Source of the DNA: Chrysomallon squamiferum
Lineage: Eukaryota > Mollusca > Gastropoda > Neomphalida > Peltospiridae
Assembly: GCA_012295275.1 (NCBI GenBank)
Contig: CM022676.1
Coordinates: 2,864,369-2,928,368, forward strand
Length of the DNA: 64,000 bases
Direction of reading: 5' to 3'
Positions 38,289 to 51,322 of this stretch are shown piece by piece (the first letter of the stretch is position 1; every line of letters starts with the position of its first letter). The position numbers were made by a program, and so were the translations under genes. Under the pieces are notes generated by a model, which searched no databases, was not told the origin of the DNA, and saw only the letters and a list, made by a program, of their open reading frames with translations.

Positions 38289-40637
38289 TACGTAGTCTCT
38301 GGTTGTCCAGATGATGTACCAGCAATTGATCACAAATACGTAGTCTCTGGTTGTCCAGATGATGTACCAGCAATTGATCACAAATACGTAGCATCTGGTT
38401 CTCCAGATGATTTACCAGCAATTTATCACAAATACGTAGTCTTTGGTTGTGCAGATGATGTACCAGCAATTGATCACAAATACGTAGCCTCTGATTATCC
38501 AGATGATGTACCAGCAATTGATCACAAATACGTAGCCTCTGATTATCCAGATGATTTACCAGCAACTGATCACAAATACGTAGCCTCTGATTGTCCAGAT
38601 GATGTACCAGCAATTGATCACAAATACGTAGTCTTTGGTTGTACAGATGATGTACCAGCAATTGATCACAAATACGTAGCCTCTGATTATCCAGATGATG
38701 TACCAGCAATTGATCACAAATACGTAGTCTTTGGTTGTACAGATGATGTACCAGCAATTGATCACAAATACGTAGTCTCTGGTTGTCCAGATGATGTACC
38801 AGCAATTGATCACAAATACGTAGCATCTGGTTCTCCAGATGATTTACCAGCAATTTATCACAAATACGTAGTCTTTGGTTGTTACCAGCAATTGATCACA
38901 GCCTCTGATTATCCAGATGATGTACCAGCAATTGATCACAAATACGTAGCCTCTGATTATCCAGATGATTTGCAACTGATTACGTAGCCTCTGATTGTCC
39001 AGATGATGTACCAGCAATTGATCACAAATACGTAGTCTTTGGTTGTACAGATGATGTACCAGCAATTGATCACAAATACGTAGCCTCTGATTATCCAGAT
39101 GATGTACCAGCAATTGATCACAAATACGTAGTCTTTGGTTGTACAGATGATGTACCAGCAACTGATCACAAATACGTAGCCTCTGATTGTACAGATGATG
39201 TACCAGCAATTGATCACAAATACGTAGTCTTTGGTTGTACAGATGATGTACCAGCAACTGATCACAAATACGTAGCCTCTGATTATCCAGATGATTTACC
39301 AGCAACAGATCACAAATACGTAGCCTCTGATTATCCAGATGATTTACCAGCAATTGATCACAAATACGTAGCCTCTGATTATCCAGATGATTTACCAGCA
39401 ATTGATCACAAATACGTAGCCTCTGATTATCCAGATGATTTACCAGCAATTGATCACAAATACGTAGCCTCTGATTGTCCGGATGATGTACCAGCAATTG
39501 ATCACAAATACGTAGTCTTTGGTTGTACAGATGATGTACCAGCAATTGATCACAAATACGTAGCCTCTGATTATCCAGATGATGTACCAGCAATTGATCA
39601 CAAATACGTAGTCTTTGGTTGTACAGATGATGTACCAGCAACTGATCACAAATACGTAGCCTCTGATTGTACAGATGATGTACCAGCAATTGATCACAAA
39701 TACGTAGTCTTTGGTTGTACAGATGATGTACCAGCAACTGATCACAAATACGTAGCCTCTGATTATCCAGATGATTTACCAGCAACTGATCACAAATACG
39801 TAGCCTCTGATTATCCAGATGATTTACCAGCAATTGATCACAAATACGTAGCCTCTGATTATCCAGATGATTTACCAGCAATTGATCACAAATACGTAGC
39901 CTCTGATTATCCAGATGATTTACCAGCAATTGATCACAAATACGTAGCCTCTGATTATCCAGATGATGTACCAGCAATTGATCACAAATACGTAGTCTTT
40001 GGTTGTACAGATGATGTACCAGCAACTGATCACAAATACGTAGCCTCTGATTGTACAGATGATGTACCAGCAATTGATCACAAATACGTAGTCTTTGGTT
40101 GTACAGATGATGTACCAGCAACTGATCACAAATACGTAGCCTCTGATTATCCAGATGATTTACCAGCAATTGATCACAAATACGTAGCCTCTGATTATCC
40201 AGATGATTTACCAGCAATTGATCACAAATACGTAGCCTCTGATTATCCAGATGATGTACCAGCAATTGATCACACATACGTAGTCTTTGGTTGTACAGAT
40301 GATGTACCAGCAACTGATCACAAATACGTAGCCTCTGATTGTACAGATGATGTACCAGCAATTGATCACAAATACGTAGTCTTTGGTTGTACAGATGATG
40401 TACCAGCAACTGATCACAAATACGTAGCATCTGGTTATCCAGATGATGTACCAGCAACTGATCACAAATACGTAGCATCTGGTTCTCCAGATGATGTACC
40501 AGCAACTGATCACAAATACGTAGTCTTTGGTTGTACAGATGATGTACCAGCAATTGATCACAAATACGTAGCATCTGGTTATCCAGATGATGTACCAGCA
40601 ATTGATCACAAATACGTAGCCTCTGGATATCCATATC
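38289..40637 (+). repeat. 48-bp minisatellite inside the PHR coding region of copy C
   Basis: About 49 units of 48 bp span 2.35 kb. Each unit contains TACGTAG, CCAGATGAT or ACAGATGAT, TACCAGCAA and TGATCACAAA. As 48 = 16 codons, all frames stay open over long stretches; in the PHR frame the unit reads KYVASDYPDDVPAIDH with a few variants. Units fall into recurring types (GCCTCTGATTATCC, GTCTTTGGTTGTAC, GCATCTGGTTCTCC) arranged in longer blocks with 480-bp and 384-bp periods. Two units near 38868-38975 carry deletions, the second of which breaks the frame. Antisense open frames across this tract are products of the same periodicity. Confidence 0.95.
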
Positions 40638-41020
40638 CTGTAGAAATAAGGAAACAACACACTCAAGGGTTTGGTATTTCATGTGCTCCATTAGAAAGTG
40701 AAAAATCAGTTTCAATCAAAGCCAGTGTTTGTGAAGTTTCGACAGATGTGATAGTGCCAGGATCTTCAGTTGAGAAACAAATCCGCAAGTCTGTTTTTGA
40801 TATTGATTTTCCAAGTCCTTTAGACATAAAGAAAGACACAGAGTATAAACTGAGTGTTAAAACTCAAGGAAGGGTTAGATGTAAAACAGTGAACAGACAA
40901 GGTGAGCTACGTGAAGGCTTTCTGAAGTGTACTTTCTCAGATAGCAAACAATGTTCGCATACTGGTGGGACATTCGAGACTAAAACAAATGTTGTATCGC
41001 GATTAAAATTCCTTGTGTGA

Positions 41021-41847
41021 ATTTGATTTGCATTCTATTTATATGACATGTTATTGCTGTAGCAATCATACATTATAAATACAGATTATAAATCATATTA
41101 TTATTAATAGCAGTATGATTAATATTGTAAATGTTGTCTATATACACGTACATACACTCATACATAGACACATATACACACGCACTCATTCATACACACA
41201 TATACATATACACTCACACATACACATTCACGAAAATACTCGTAGATATGCACGCATACACATAACCCAAAAACACACGTACACTCATAAACGCACATAT
41301 ACGAACACCCACAAACACACCTACATACGTACACTTATAAAGACTCATAAACATACACAAACTCAGCAGCTCGTAAAACTTTAGAATAAAAGTTGAAAAC
41401 AATAATACACAAACAATGTGGAAATTTCAAAGACAAAATGGATTACTTACGGACGAGGAATTTCACTTTCGTTTCGGTAGAAAATTATTATTTTACATTC
41501 AGAACAAGAAAGAACATGACTTAACTGACTGAAAAAAGCCCGGATAAACTTTTTGTATATTAACTTTGCAGTGATAATTTTAATTGCTGTTTTAGATAAT
41601 AGTTTTATTATTAATTTCATTGTCTCATAATTTTTCACTGTTCATGGAAACATTTATCAAAATAACGTGTCATTTGTGTGTTTTAATCAAGATTTTTGTA
41701 AAATTGTTTGGTTTAACTCCGATTCCGGGCTAAAGCTAAAAATCAAGGGAAATCACTCTGGGAAAACAGAACAACTTATTTCATCAGAGTTATGTATTAA
41801 TTTAATTTAATTTAATTTAATTAATTAATTTATTTATTTATTTAAAT
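41021..41847. repeat. 3' flank of copy C (proximal part)
   Basis: It carries the normal series of landmarks: a CA-rich run (41150-41370), TTTCGTTTCGGTAGAAAAT (41469), AACTGACTGAAAAAAGCC (41524), GATTCCGGGCTAAAG (41720) and (TTTAATTAA)-type repeats before the transposon at 41848. No gene. Confidence 0.7.
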
Positions 41848-42139
41848 CAATGGTTTTTAACCTTTTTCATACCGCGACCCCTTATGAGCAACTCAATATG
41901 ACGGATGACATGCTTTAAAATTTTGGATTCAATAATATCTAGGGTTACCATATTTTCACCAACCAAAGACAGCATGAAAGGAATCTATATTCTCTATGAC
42001 GGGTCTCAAACGTATCTACCCGTTTTTATTTATACCTTCTTCCAAGTCAAGTTGATAAAAGCTGAAACATACCCTCGCTCAAGAACCATCTCCCAGCTCC
42101 GAGAAAAAAAGGCTGGCAAACCCAGGTTGAAAACCTATT
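41848..42139. mobile_element. hAT-like MITE
   Basis: A ~292-bp insertion begins CAATGGTTTTTAACC followed by TTTTTCATACCGCGACCCC, a start typical of hAT (Charlie-like) elements. It ends GGTTGAAAACCTATT, an imperfect inverted copy of the start. Flanks TTTAAAT and TCTAAAT form an imperfect 7-8 bp target duplication. The tail-fragment unit (about 26925-26945) and copy E (about 63330) have the uninterrupted TTTATTTAGAATTATTTTT, the empty site. The one open frame inside is not recognisable as a transposase. Confidence 0.75.
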
Positions 42140-42147
42140 TCTAAATT

Positions 42148-43404
42148 ATTCTTTCTTTTACTTATTTTTATTCGGGAGAAATATATTATTTGTATTGTTA
42201 AAGAGTGCCGAGAAAGGATTTTCTATACTGTTTTAATTTATTTTTAATTTTAAAACATTTGATTATTATTATTTTCGTGACTCTGGATTATATTTTTGAT
42301 CAATAAGGTAATTAACTACATTTACAGTCCGAAAACGAACGAATGAATAATTCTGCGTATAAATATGTCTGTAACATAAAAATTTATACTATCCTATGTT
42401 CTGCTATGCTATGCAATGCTACATGTCACTGTATTACACTGCACTCTACTATACTACGCGACACTATACTATACTATGCTATGCTATACTATACTGTACT
42501 ATACTATGCTATGCTATACTATACTATACTGTACTATACTATGCTATGCTATACTATGTTATGCTATACTATACTATGCTATGATATACTATAAATTAAT
42601 TATTATTGTATTTTTACTTTGAATGAAAAAATATAAAATATAATGATAAAACTGCCTTTATATTTTGAAAAAAAATTACAAATAACTATTTTGTAAATTG
42701 TATTTTTAGTGCGAATAGACATTTAAAAAAAAATAATTACAGTGTTATGTTAAATAAATATTTCATTATATTTTACTGTCAGTTAAAACTATATTATATT
42801 TGTTGCTTTTTAAACTTTAGGATTCAGTAAATGTTTGTATACATTTGTTTTTGTTAGAGAGATAGATAATAAAATCGTAATATATTTTGAAGGTGCACCA
42901 TTTAATGGATTTTACTTTTTAGATATGGATAGATACATTTGTGGATAATAATCTATGTTTATTTCCATTATTATTTTATTTTATTATACTATTATTATTA
43001 CTCTTTTAATGTTTCGTTTTCTTTCTTTCTCAGTGTGAATTATAATATTTTGTAATAATAATGTATTTGCATTCGTAAATTTTCTTTGTAGGTAGCAATA
43101 ATTGTTGTACATTTTACCTTAATAAAATATTTCCAGATAATAACGTATTTTTTTTTTGTTTTCAAACTGTAAAATTGAGTAACTGTTGCTGTACCTTGGT
43201 TTTCCTATTGCTACAAAATGTTAGGGATATTTAAAGAATCATGTGAAATTCCTAAATAGACTAGCAGACAGCCAGATAGACAGACAGATAAATAAAGAAT
43301 GGATTATATAAATACAACTTGAAAACATCATCAAAATAAAATGTTTTCAAAGTATTTGAAGAAAACAGTATGAAAAACAACAGAAAACACATAATAAGCG
43401 ACAT

Positions 43405-43489
<85 letters not shown>

Positions 43490-43960
43490 ACATATTAACA
43501 TTAGCTACACTTCACAAGGTGTATACATACGTCTATGAATATCAACAGCTGAGTTTGTGAATCCTGTCTCTACAGAAGATTTACTAATTAATAGAAAGGA
43601 AACAACACAGCGCGATAACTTTCTAAAATGAAAATTAAAAATGAAATCAAAACGTTCTTGACTTAGCTACACAACTGCGATAAACATTATTATCAAATAT
43701 TTTATTTTATTTTTATTTTGCTGTTTTTCCTTTACTCTAAGTTTCTGTGATACGCATAGACGACAGGCAATGGGAACGGAAAGAAAGATTAATCGAAAAA
43801 GGTAACTCCTACATACTTTATTAGTTGCATGAACATCTTCAATAATAATGTCTGCAGCTGTGCTGTTTCTGGTGTTTCTTTTGTTGTTCTTCTTGTTTGT
43901 TGGTTTTCGTTGGTATTTTTTGATGTTTTTGTTGTTTTTTTAAAGAAAGGTTTGAGTATT
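42148..43960. repeat. 3' flank of copy C (distal part)
   Basis: CTATA-type 5-mer tract at about 42385-42590, then the standard distal flank and (GA)n at 43411-43487. Open frames of Tyr/Leu/Cys repeats in the 5-mer tract are artefacts of its 15-bp codon periodicity. No gene. Confidence 0.75.
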
Positions 43961-44148
43961 CTGCACTTGGACTAACCAGCATGTATACACCAAGTGATCT
44001 GGTTTCTACTCGAACATATTTTCACCCTTCATAAACGCCGACGCACACTAATTCTCGTTTTGTATTCATAAAAAGATACTGACATAAACTATCATACAAA
44101 CAGTAACACACACAAACACACAAACACACACACACACAAACACACACA

Positions 44149-44187
<39 letters not shown>

Positions 44188-45039
44188 CACACACACACAC
44201 AAACACAAACACAAACACGTCCACAAACACACACACAAACACACACACAAACACGCACACAAACACAAACACGTCCACATGCACTAAACATACACTGAAG
44301 CACAAAGGACTCATTCAAGAGTACAAAAACATGCACCTGGGCGCGCACTCTGTATGCTTACGTTGGAATAAACATAAACGAAGAGGACAGACACAAATAT
44401 CTCTTTTTCACAAATGTATACACACGGACTCATAGTCGTGTAGAATGTGCTATACATTCTTTCACTCGCATATACATTGTGACTCACTCTCATATTAACA
44501 TTCACATGCTCATAATTTTATACACTTTCATATACCCTCAAATCTACCCATGTTAAACATATACATCCAAATACTGTAGCATATACATTCTCACATACTC
44601 ATGCATAGTTACAGTAAATACTTGTATTCTCTCATATTCGTAAATATACTCACATAATACACACACTTATGTATACACTCTGGCCCACGCTCTGTGACAT
44701 ACAGAAACATACACGCTACAGAGAGGCATTCAAATACTCACGGTGGCACGTGAAGTCTCTCATACTTTTCAATATACTCACACTAAACACAAAACATTTA
44801 CTCACTAGCATACGCTGAAATACTCACTCTCACATATACATATTACACAAGTAAACATACTAAACACAAACACACATACACTCACGCTCTGGCACATACA
44901 CATACAAATACTCATACAATCATATACGAACCCTAACATACACAGAACATACGTATTCACACATACTCACAGTATACAAACACCCTCACAAAGTAACATT
45001 CTCAAAATTGTAATAAACATAGGTTCACTGTGTAGAAGT
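43961..45039. repeat. CA/TCACA-rich region after copy C, with (CA)n
   Basis: GGACTAACCAGCATGTATAC opens the region. A CA/AAACAC tract occupies 44105-44275, followed by degenerate CACATACTC sequence as after copies A and B. No gene. Confidence 0.7.
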
Positions 45040-45430
45040 ATATACTGTGAGGAGAAAGAGGTATATATTGTGTAAGAAACGCATCTATTGTGATAATAAA
45101 GATGTATCTGTCGTGGTAATAAAATTGTATTTTTTGTGGTAATAAAGATGTATCTATTTTGGTAATAAATATGTATCTATTTTGGTAATAAATATGTATC
45201 TGTTGTGGTAATAAATATGTATCTATTTTGGTGATAAATATGTATCTGTTGTGGTAATATAGATGTATCTCTTGTGGTAACAAATATGCATCTATTGTGG
45301 TAATAAAGAAGTTTCCGTTCTAGTAAGAAAGATGTATCTATTGTGGTAATAAAGATGTATCCATTGTGGTAGTAAAAATGTATCTGTTGTAATAATAAAG
45401 ATGTTTATGTTGCGGTAATATAAACGTATC
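45040..45430. repeat. 23-bp minisatellite, long version
   Basis: About 16 units of GGTAATAAATATGTATCTATTTT-type sequence. Three units equal 23 codons, which explains the repeated Tyr/Ile-rich minus-strand open frame. Confidence 0.85.
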
Positions 45431-45447
45431 TAATGAGATAATAACAG

Positions 45448-46580
<1,133 letters not shown>

Positions 46581-46619
46581 ATGACTTCTTTGATACATTT
46601 ACCAGGCACGGTTGACTTG

Positions 46620-46810
46620 AACAATGTGAAGCTTTGGGAATATTTTTTAATTCCATAATCAAACAACATATCCTGTCAGATTCTCACTTACGGTCACGTG
46701 AATCACAGTCACCACATGACAACATCGCAGCTCCGAGTGATCGAACTCGCGACCTTTCAGTTACACGTCCAGCGATAGAACAACTGCACCATCATGGAAA
46801 AATAACGTAT
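46620..46810 (-). mobile_element. tRNA-like SINE head, copy 2
   Basis: Same A-box-like and B-box-like stretches as at 17590-17780; GATCGAACTCGCGACC is at 46739-46754 on the plus strand. One difference inside the anticodon-arm region (TTACACGTCC for TTATACGTCC). Confidence 0.5.
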
Positions 46811-46861
46811 TTGTATTTGACTAACTGTTATGTAATTATATTTCATTTTATTTATATATAA

Positions 46862-46945
<84 letters not shown>

Positions 46946-47409
46946 GCCAAATGAAAATGAAAGAACAACAAAAACTATTAAGAAGAGTAAATAAAACTAA
47001 ATAAACCATTACAGTTACTACAACAGCTACAACTAAAACTACTTCTACTACTTGTTCTAATCATAAGTACTGTTGCAATAATTAAGGCTGGGGGGGGGCT
47101 CAGAACAAAACAATAGAAAAAACAAAACAAACAACACAAATACAACAACAACAGAAAAGCAATGATTAATATCACCTGAATAAACTGTCAGTACTTATTA
47201 TTATTATGAAAGCTCACTATAAATATTATGCTCAATATAGATTTTTAATTTCATTACCGAAAACGTAACATAATTTTGTGAAACGCGTTTTAATACTTTT
47301 ACGATCGATGTATAAGAGTTATCTTCTTTGAAACAAGTAGCTCATTAAAAGCAGGTCAGAATGCGAGTGAATACATTCAAAAACAAAAATTCTCAACTAA
47401 ATTAATAAT
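46811..47409. repeat. (AAT)n tract and post-MULE spacer, copy 2
   Basis: (AAT)n at 46861-46945, then AGCCAAATGAAAATGAAAG and the run of G at 47090, collinear with 17826-18400. No gene. Confidence 0.75.
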
Positions 47410-48060
47410 TAGAGGAACTGTACGTACACTGAAACCCACAACTTGTGACCTTCATTGCTCAGTTCAGACGGAATCAACGAAGATCAAACTAATCGTATTT
47501 GATAGAGTTTAGAGAGCCCAAGACACTCGTTAACCAAACAAAGTTTAACTTAGGAACTCCAAGTTTTATCGACAATATAGGTCACCCGTGACTTGTACTG
47601 AACCCTATCAGTTCTTATATTGATATAAGGACAAAGTGGTTCAATATAGGGAATTCCGAGTATCCTTTGTACATTCCATTTACAATACATTATCTTTCTA
47701 AATGAGACTGCTGCAAGATAGAATTATAAAAATAAAAAGGATCGAAAGAATGAAAATAGGATGTTCATTGTATCAGTTATGTTGTCCAGATCGTCATTTA
47801 AACTGATCGACATCTTTGATTGCTGCATGTCTGACTGTGTCAACTCGGAAGTCAACTGTGACGAGGAGTTCTGTTGTATCTGAACGTTCCACTTCAAATC
47901 TGGCTACAGCTGCACAATCAGCATCTAACCACACGTTTGGGTTGAAGGGCAAAATGCCTCAACATTTCGTATGTGATTCAATATAAGAACGGCGTGGTTG
48001 TTCAATACAGGGGACTAGACAATGAAAATACCCGAATGTAGTTTTTCTGACGCGGTGTGA
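47410..48060 (-). other. duplicated segment with unidentified open frame, deleted copy
   Basis: Collinear with 18400-19290 except for a ~290-bp deletion at about 47853. The minus-strand peptide frame (GILPFNPNVWLDADC, then FEVERSDTTE) is still legible and similar to that of the first copy, but no start or stop can be assigned. Confidence 0.4.
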
Positions 48061-49193
48061 AATTCAACTTTTTTCGATCCTCATAAGCAAAGATTATGGC
48101 TTGAAATTCAACCTTTTTCAAAGAAATCTTTGTTATGTGTTGAATGTATGAATAAAGGGCTGAATTAGGCTTTAGATAATGAAGATATGCGAAACAATAA
48201 CTAAATGTTCCTAATTTGAAATTATAAATTTTACACCAAATCCACTGCATCAGCAAACAAAACTGTGAAGATGACATCCAGTTCAGCTAAAATATCATTC
48301 AGAGCTTCAGAGCGTACACAGATGCAGATATCAGTTTTATTTATTTATTTTATTTCTTTTATTAGCAACTGGGAAAACCCCCATAATTCGCACGTAGTGT
48401 AAAGAATGTGAGAGATCGAGATTGTCACGTAGTACAGTGACCTAGTAACAATTATTATCAAACTTAACTTCGAGAAAGTTCTATATATAAGCCCACGTCT
48501 AAATAAACTGTCGGTTAAAACATGGCGGATGTGAGAATTATTCTGGACATAAATATTTAATTTCAATAGCAAGAAAAATAATGTCGAAGGTTTTTTAATA
48601 CTTTAATGATCAATGTTTATATAAGAGTTGTCTTCCCTGAAACACCTAGATCACAAAAAGCAGGTCAAAGTTCGAATGGATAACTTTTAATAGTAAAAAT
48701 TCTTAATTATCTTAATAATTATCTCAATCACAAAGTAATTTTTCATTTAGTTTTCATAAAATAAAATTAGGAATAAATTAAGATGATAACTACTGCTTAT
48801 CGTTATTTCTAAAAGAGTTAATTTGAAATTGAAAGTAGCATTTATTGCTTTGTTTTCCTTGAAAAAGTCAGATGTTTACTAGGAAGTAATTTACATACAG
48901 GACACACTGCTGAAAGTGACGTTTCTAGAAGGTAAGTTTTTCTTTTCGTTAGAAACAAAGATTTTTCTTATTACTGATTTTTCTGTAGATATATTTTGAA
49001 ACCTAATTATCCATTTGAAACAAATACAGTGAAATAGTGGTTATTTGTTGAAGGTATGCTGTGTGTTTTGGATGTAAACATAAAGAACAGAAATATCTGT
49101 AAACGATTTTAACACGTAGTGCTGTGACCTAGTTAACTATGTTATCAAACTTTACCTTCGAGAATGTTCGCCGCTAAGATATCTGAAAACAAG

Positions 49194-49226
<33 letters not shown>

Positions 49227-50356
49227 TAGTAGTAATTATAAAATAAAATAAAATAAAATAAAACTCAGGAAAAAAAAAATCCAAGAAGAGCCACATTCAC
49301 CTCCAAAAGAAAAGAAACAAACGAAGAAACGAACCAAAAAGAAAAAAAGAAAAAAGAAAAGAAAAACGAAATAAAAAGAAAAGAAATTAGAGGGTTGAAA
49401 AAACGTAATACAAAATAATAAGCCTAAAATCAATAAGCCATGGTGGACGGAGGATATTTATTGATATTTAATTTTATTACCAAAAAAAAAAATAATTTCG
49501 TCAAATGCTTCTTGATGGTTTAAGGATCAGTGTATAAGTGTTATCTCCCTGAAACTCCTCATTGTTAGAGTGGATAACGTTTGAAAAATAAATCACTATC
49601 TCAATGGTAAAGTGATTTTTAATTCAGTTTTCATAAAATAAAATTAGGAATATATTAAGAAGATAACTACTACTTATTATTACATTTAAATGTGTAAATT
49701 TAGAATTGATATTAGTATCTATTTTGTTTTGTTTTCAGGGAAACATACGTTTACTAGGAAATAATTTACATATACAACACATTGCTAAAGGTGACGTTTC
49801 TAGAAGGGGTAAGTTATTATTTTTGTTACAAACAAATATTATTATTATTAGGGATTTTTATGTAGATACATTTCTAAATATAATTGTTTATTTATCACAA
49901 ATACACTGAAATCTTCGTTATGTGTTGAATGTATGCAATGTATATTGGATGTATATGTAATGAAGGAGCGGATTAGTCTTTAGATAATGAAGATTTGCGA
50001 AACAATAACTAAATATCCGTAGTTTCAAATTATAAAGATTACACTGTAAACTTTACAGTATTTGTCTGTTCACAGTTATTCGCTTTGCTCTCTTCAATTG
50101 TTTGTCGCCATATCCACTTCGTCAGCAAACCAAACTGTGAAGCTGACATCTAGTTCAGCTAAAATATTATTCAGTACTTCAGACTGTACACAGAAGTTGA
50201 TATCAGTTTTATCAATTTTATTTCTTTATTAGAAACTTGGAAACCCTGCATAATCCGCCCCTCGAATAAAGAATGTACGTAATAGACTTGTTAACAATGT
50301 TATCAAACTTTACCTTCGAGAATGTTCGGCGCTTCGACATGCGAAAAACATTTTAG

Positions 50357-50398
<42 letters not shown>

Positions 50399-51190
50399 TA
50401 ACAATAATCATAATAATTGATAATGATACTCTAATATATATATACATACAGCTGAAGTATGACAACAAATACAGCAATAAACAAGTAAACAAATAAAACA
50501 CCGGCCTAATTAAACTGACATTTAGAAATTGTAGATGTGAAAATTACGCTGAAAATAAATATTCAATTTTATTATCCACAAAATAATTTTCTCAAAAATA
50601 ATTGTTAACGATGCAACGACTGATGCTACTCTAAAAGTTATCTACTCAGATAAAACGCAGGTCAAAGTTCGAGTGGAAAACTTTTTAAAAATAAAAATAC
50701 TCAAACACATTAATAATTATTTCAACGTATAGTGACTTTTTACATTATTTTTCATAAAATATAATTAGAAGTATATTAAGACGAAAACAAGTACTTATTT
50801 TTATATCTAAAAGTGTAACTTTTTTAAAATTGAAAGTATATACTGTTTTTGTTTTCCTGGAAACAGTCAAACGTTTACTGGGAAGTAGTTAACACACAGG
50901 TCACATTTCTGAAGGTGACGTTTCTTGAAGGTAAGTTTTTCTTTTTTCTAATCACTGATTTTTCTGTAGATGCATTTCGGAACCTAATACTCGTTTTAAA
51001 ACAAATACAGTGAACTAGTGGATATTTGTTGAAGGTATGTTGTATATTTTAGATGTACATAATACATAAAGAATACAGAATTTATGTAATGAATTTTGCC
51101 ACGTAGTACAGTGACCTCTTTAACAGTGATTATCAAAATGTACCTCCAAGGAAGTCCGTCGTTATAATAATAATAATAACAATAACAACA
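48061..51190. repeat. upstream repeat block D before BTB copy D
   Basis: Three upstream units with GTAAGT donors near 48932, 49809 and 50932. Companion TCTAGTTCAGCTAAAAT-type segments are near 48280 and 50148. The part 49200-50500 is closely related to 6900-8150 in block A. (AAT)n runs at 49197-49222 and 50360-50395. No protein gene. Confidence 0.7.
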
Positions 51191-51322
51191 ACAACAACAG
51201 CTACAACAACTACAACAACAACAATAGTACATATACAAACATACATATGTTTTGTTTATTTTGGAATAAATGTTGTTTGTTTTTTTTCTTATCATTTTCT
51301 TTATTAATTCAGTGATAACAAA

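Larger units (their letters stand above)
36756..41020 (+). pseudogene. BTB-BACK-PHR protein, copy C: frameshifted and split by a 48-bp minisatellite
   Basis: Exon 1 is 36756-37054 (shortest leader, CA|GTAAGA donor) and exon 2 starts at 37554 after TTTTCCAG. BTB and BACK are intact and close to copy D. At about 38082 the string CCCAGAAAAGATGTG lacks one base present in CCCAGAGAAAGATGTG of copy D. The frame then stops at 38139, so the PHR domain is lost from the main product. PHR coding resumes in the shifted frame (from 38091: GVDDDLTWYSDTITF, GFSIITFPRKS), enters the minisatellite at about 38289, and returns after it at about 40690-41020 (SVSIKASVCEV to RLKFLV). The minisatellite lies between two beta-strand segments of PHR. 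A sequencing error at the frameshift cannot be excluded, but a second shift inside the repeat (stop at 38987) makes full translation unlikely. A truncated BTB-BACK protein of about 295 residues could still be made. Confidence 0.8.

Noticed and set aside
38289-40637. CRISPR-like array
   Set aside because: Units are contiguous 48-mers without unique spacers, the genome is eukaryotic and no cas genes are present. It is a minisatellite.
38844-40715. A 623-codon minus-strand open frame of RLRICDQLLVHHLDNQ-type repeats
   Set aside because: It lies antisense to the 48-bp minisatellite. Because 48 is a multiple of 3 and the unit lacks stops in this frame, openness is automatic; there is no domain, no splice logic and no flanking conservation.
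42343-42622. Tyr/Leu/Cys-rich frames in three phases
   Set aside because: They come from the CTATA/CTATG 5-mer tract, whose 15-bp period fits five codons; no coding evidence.
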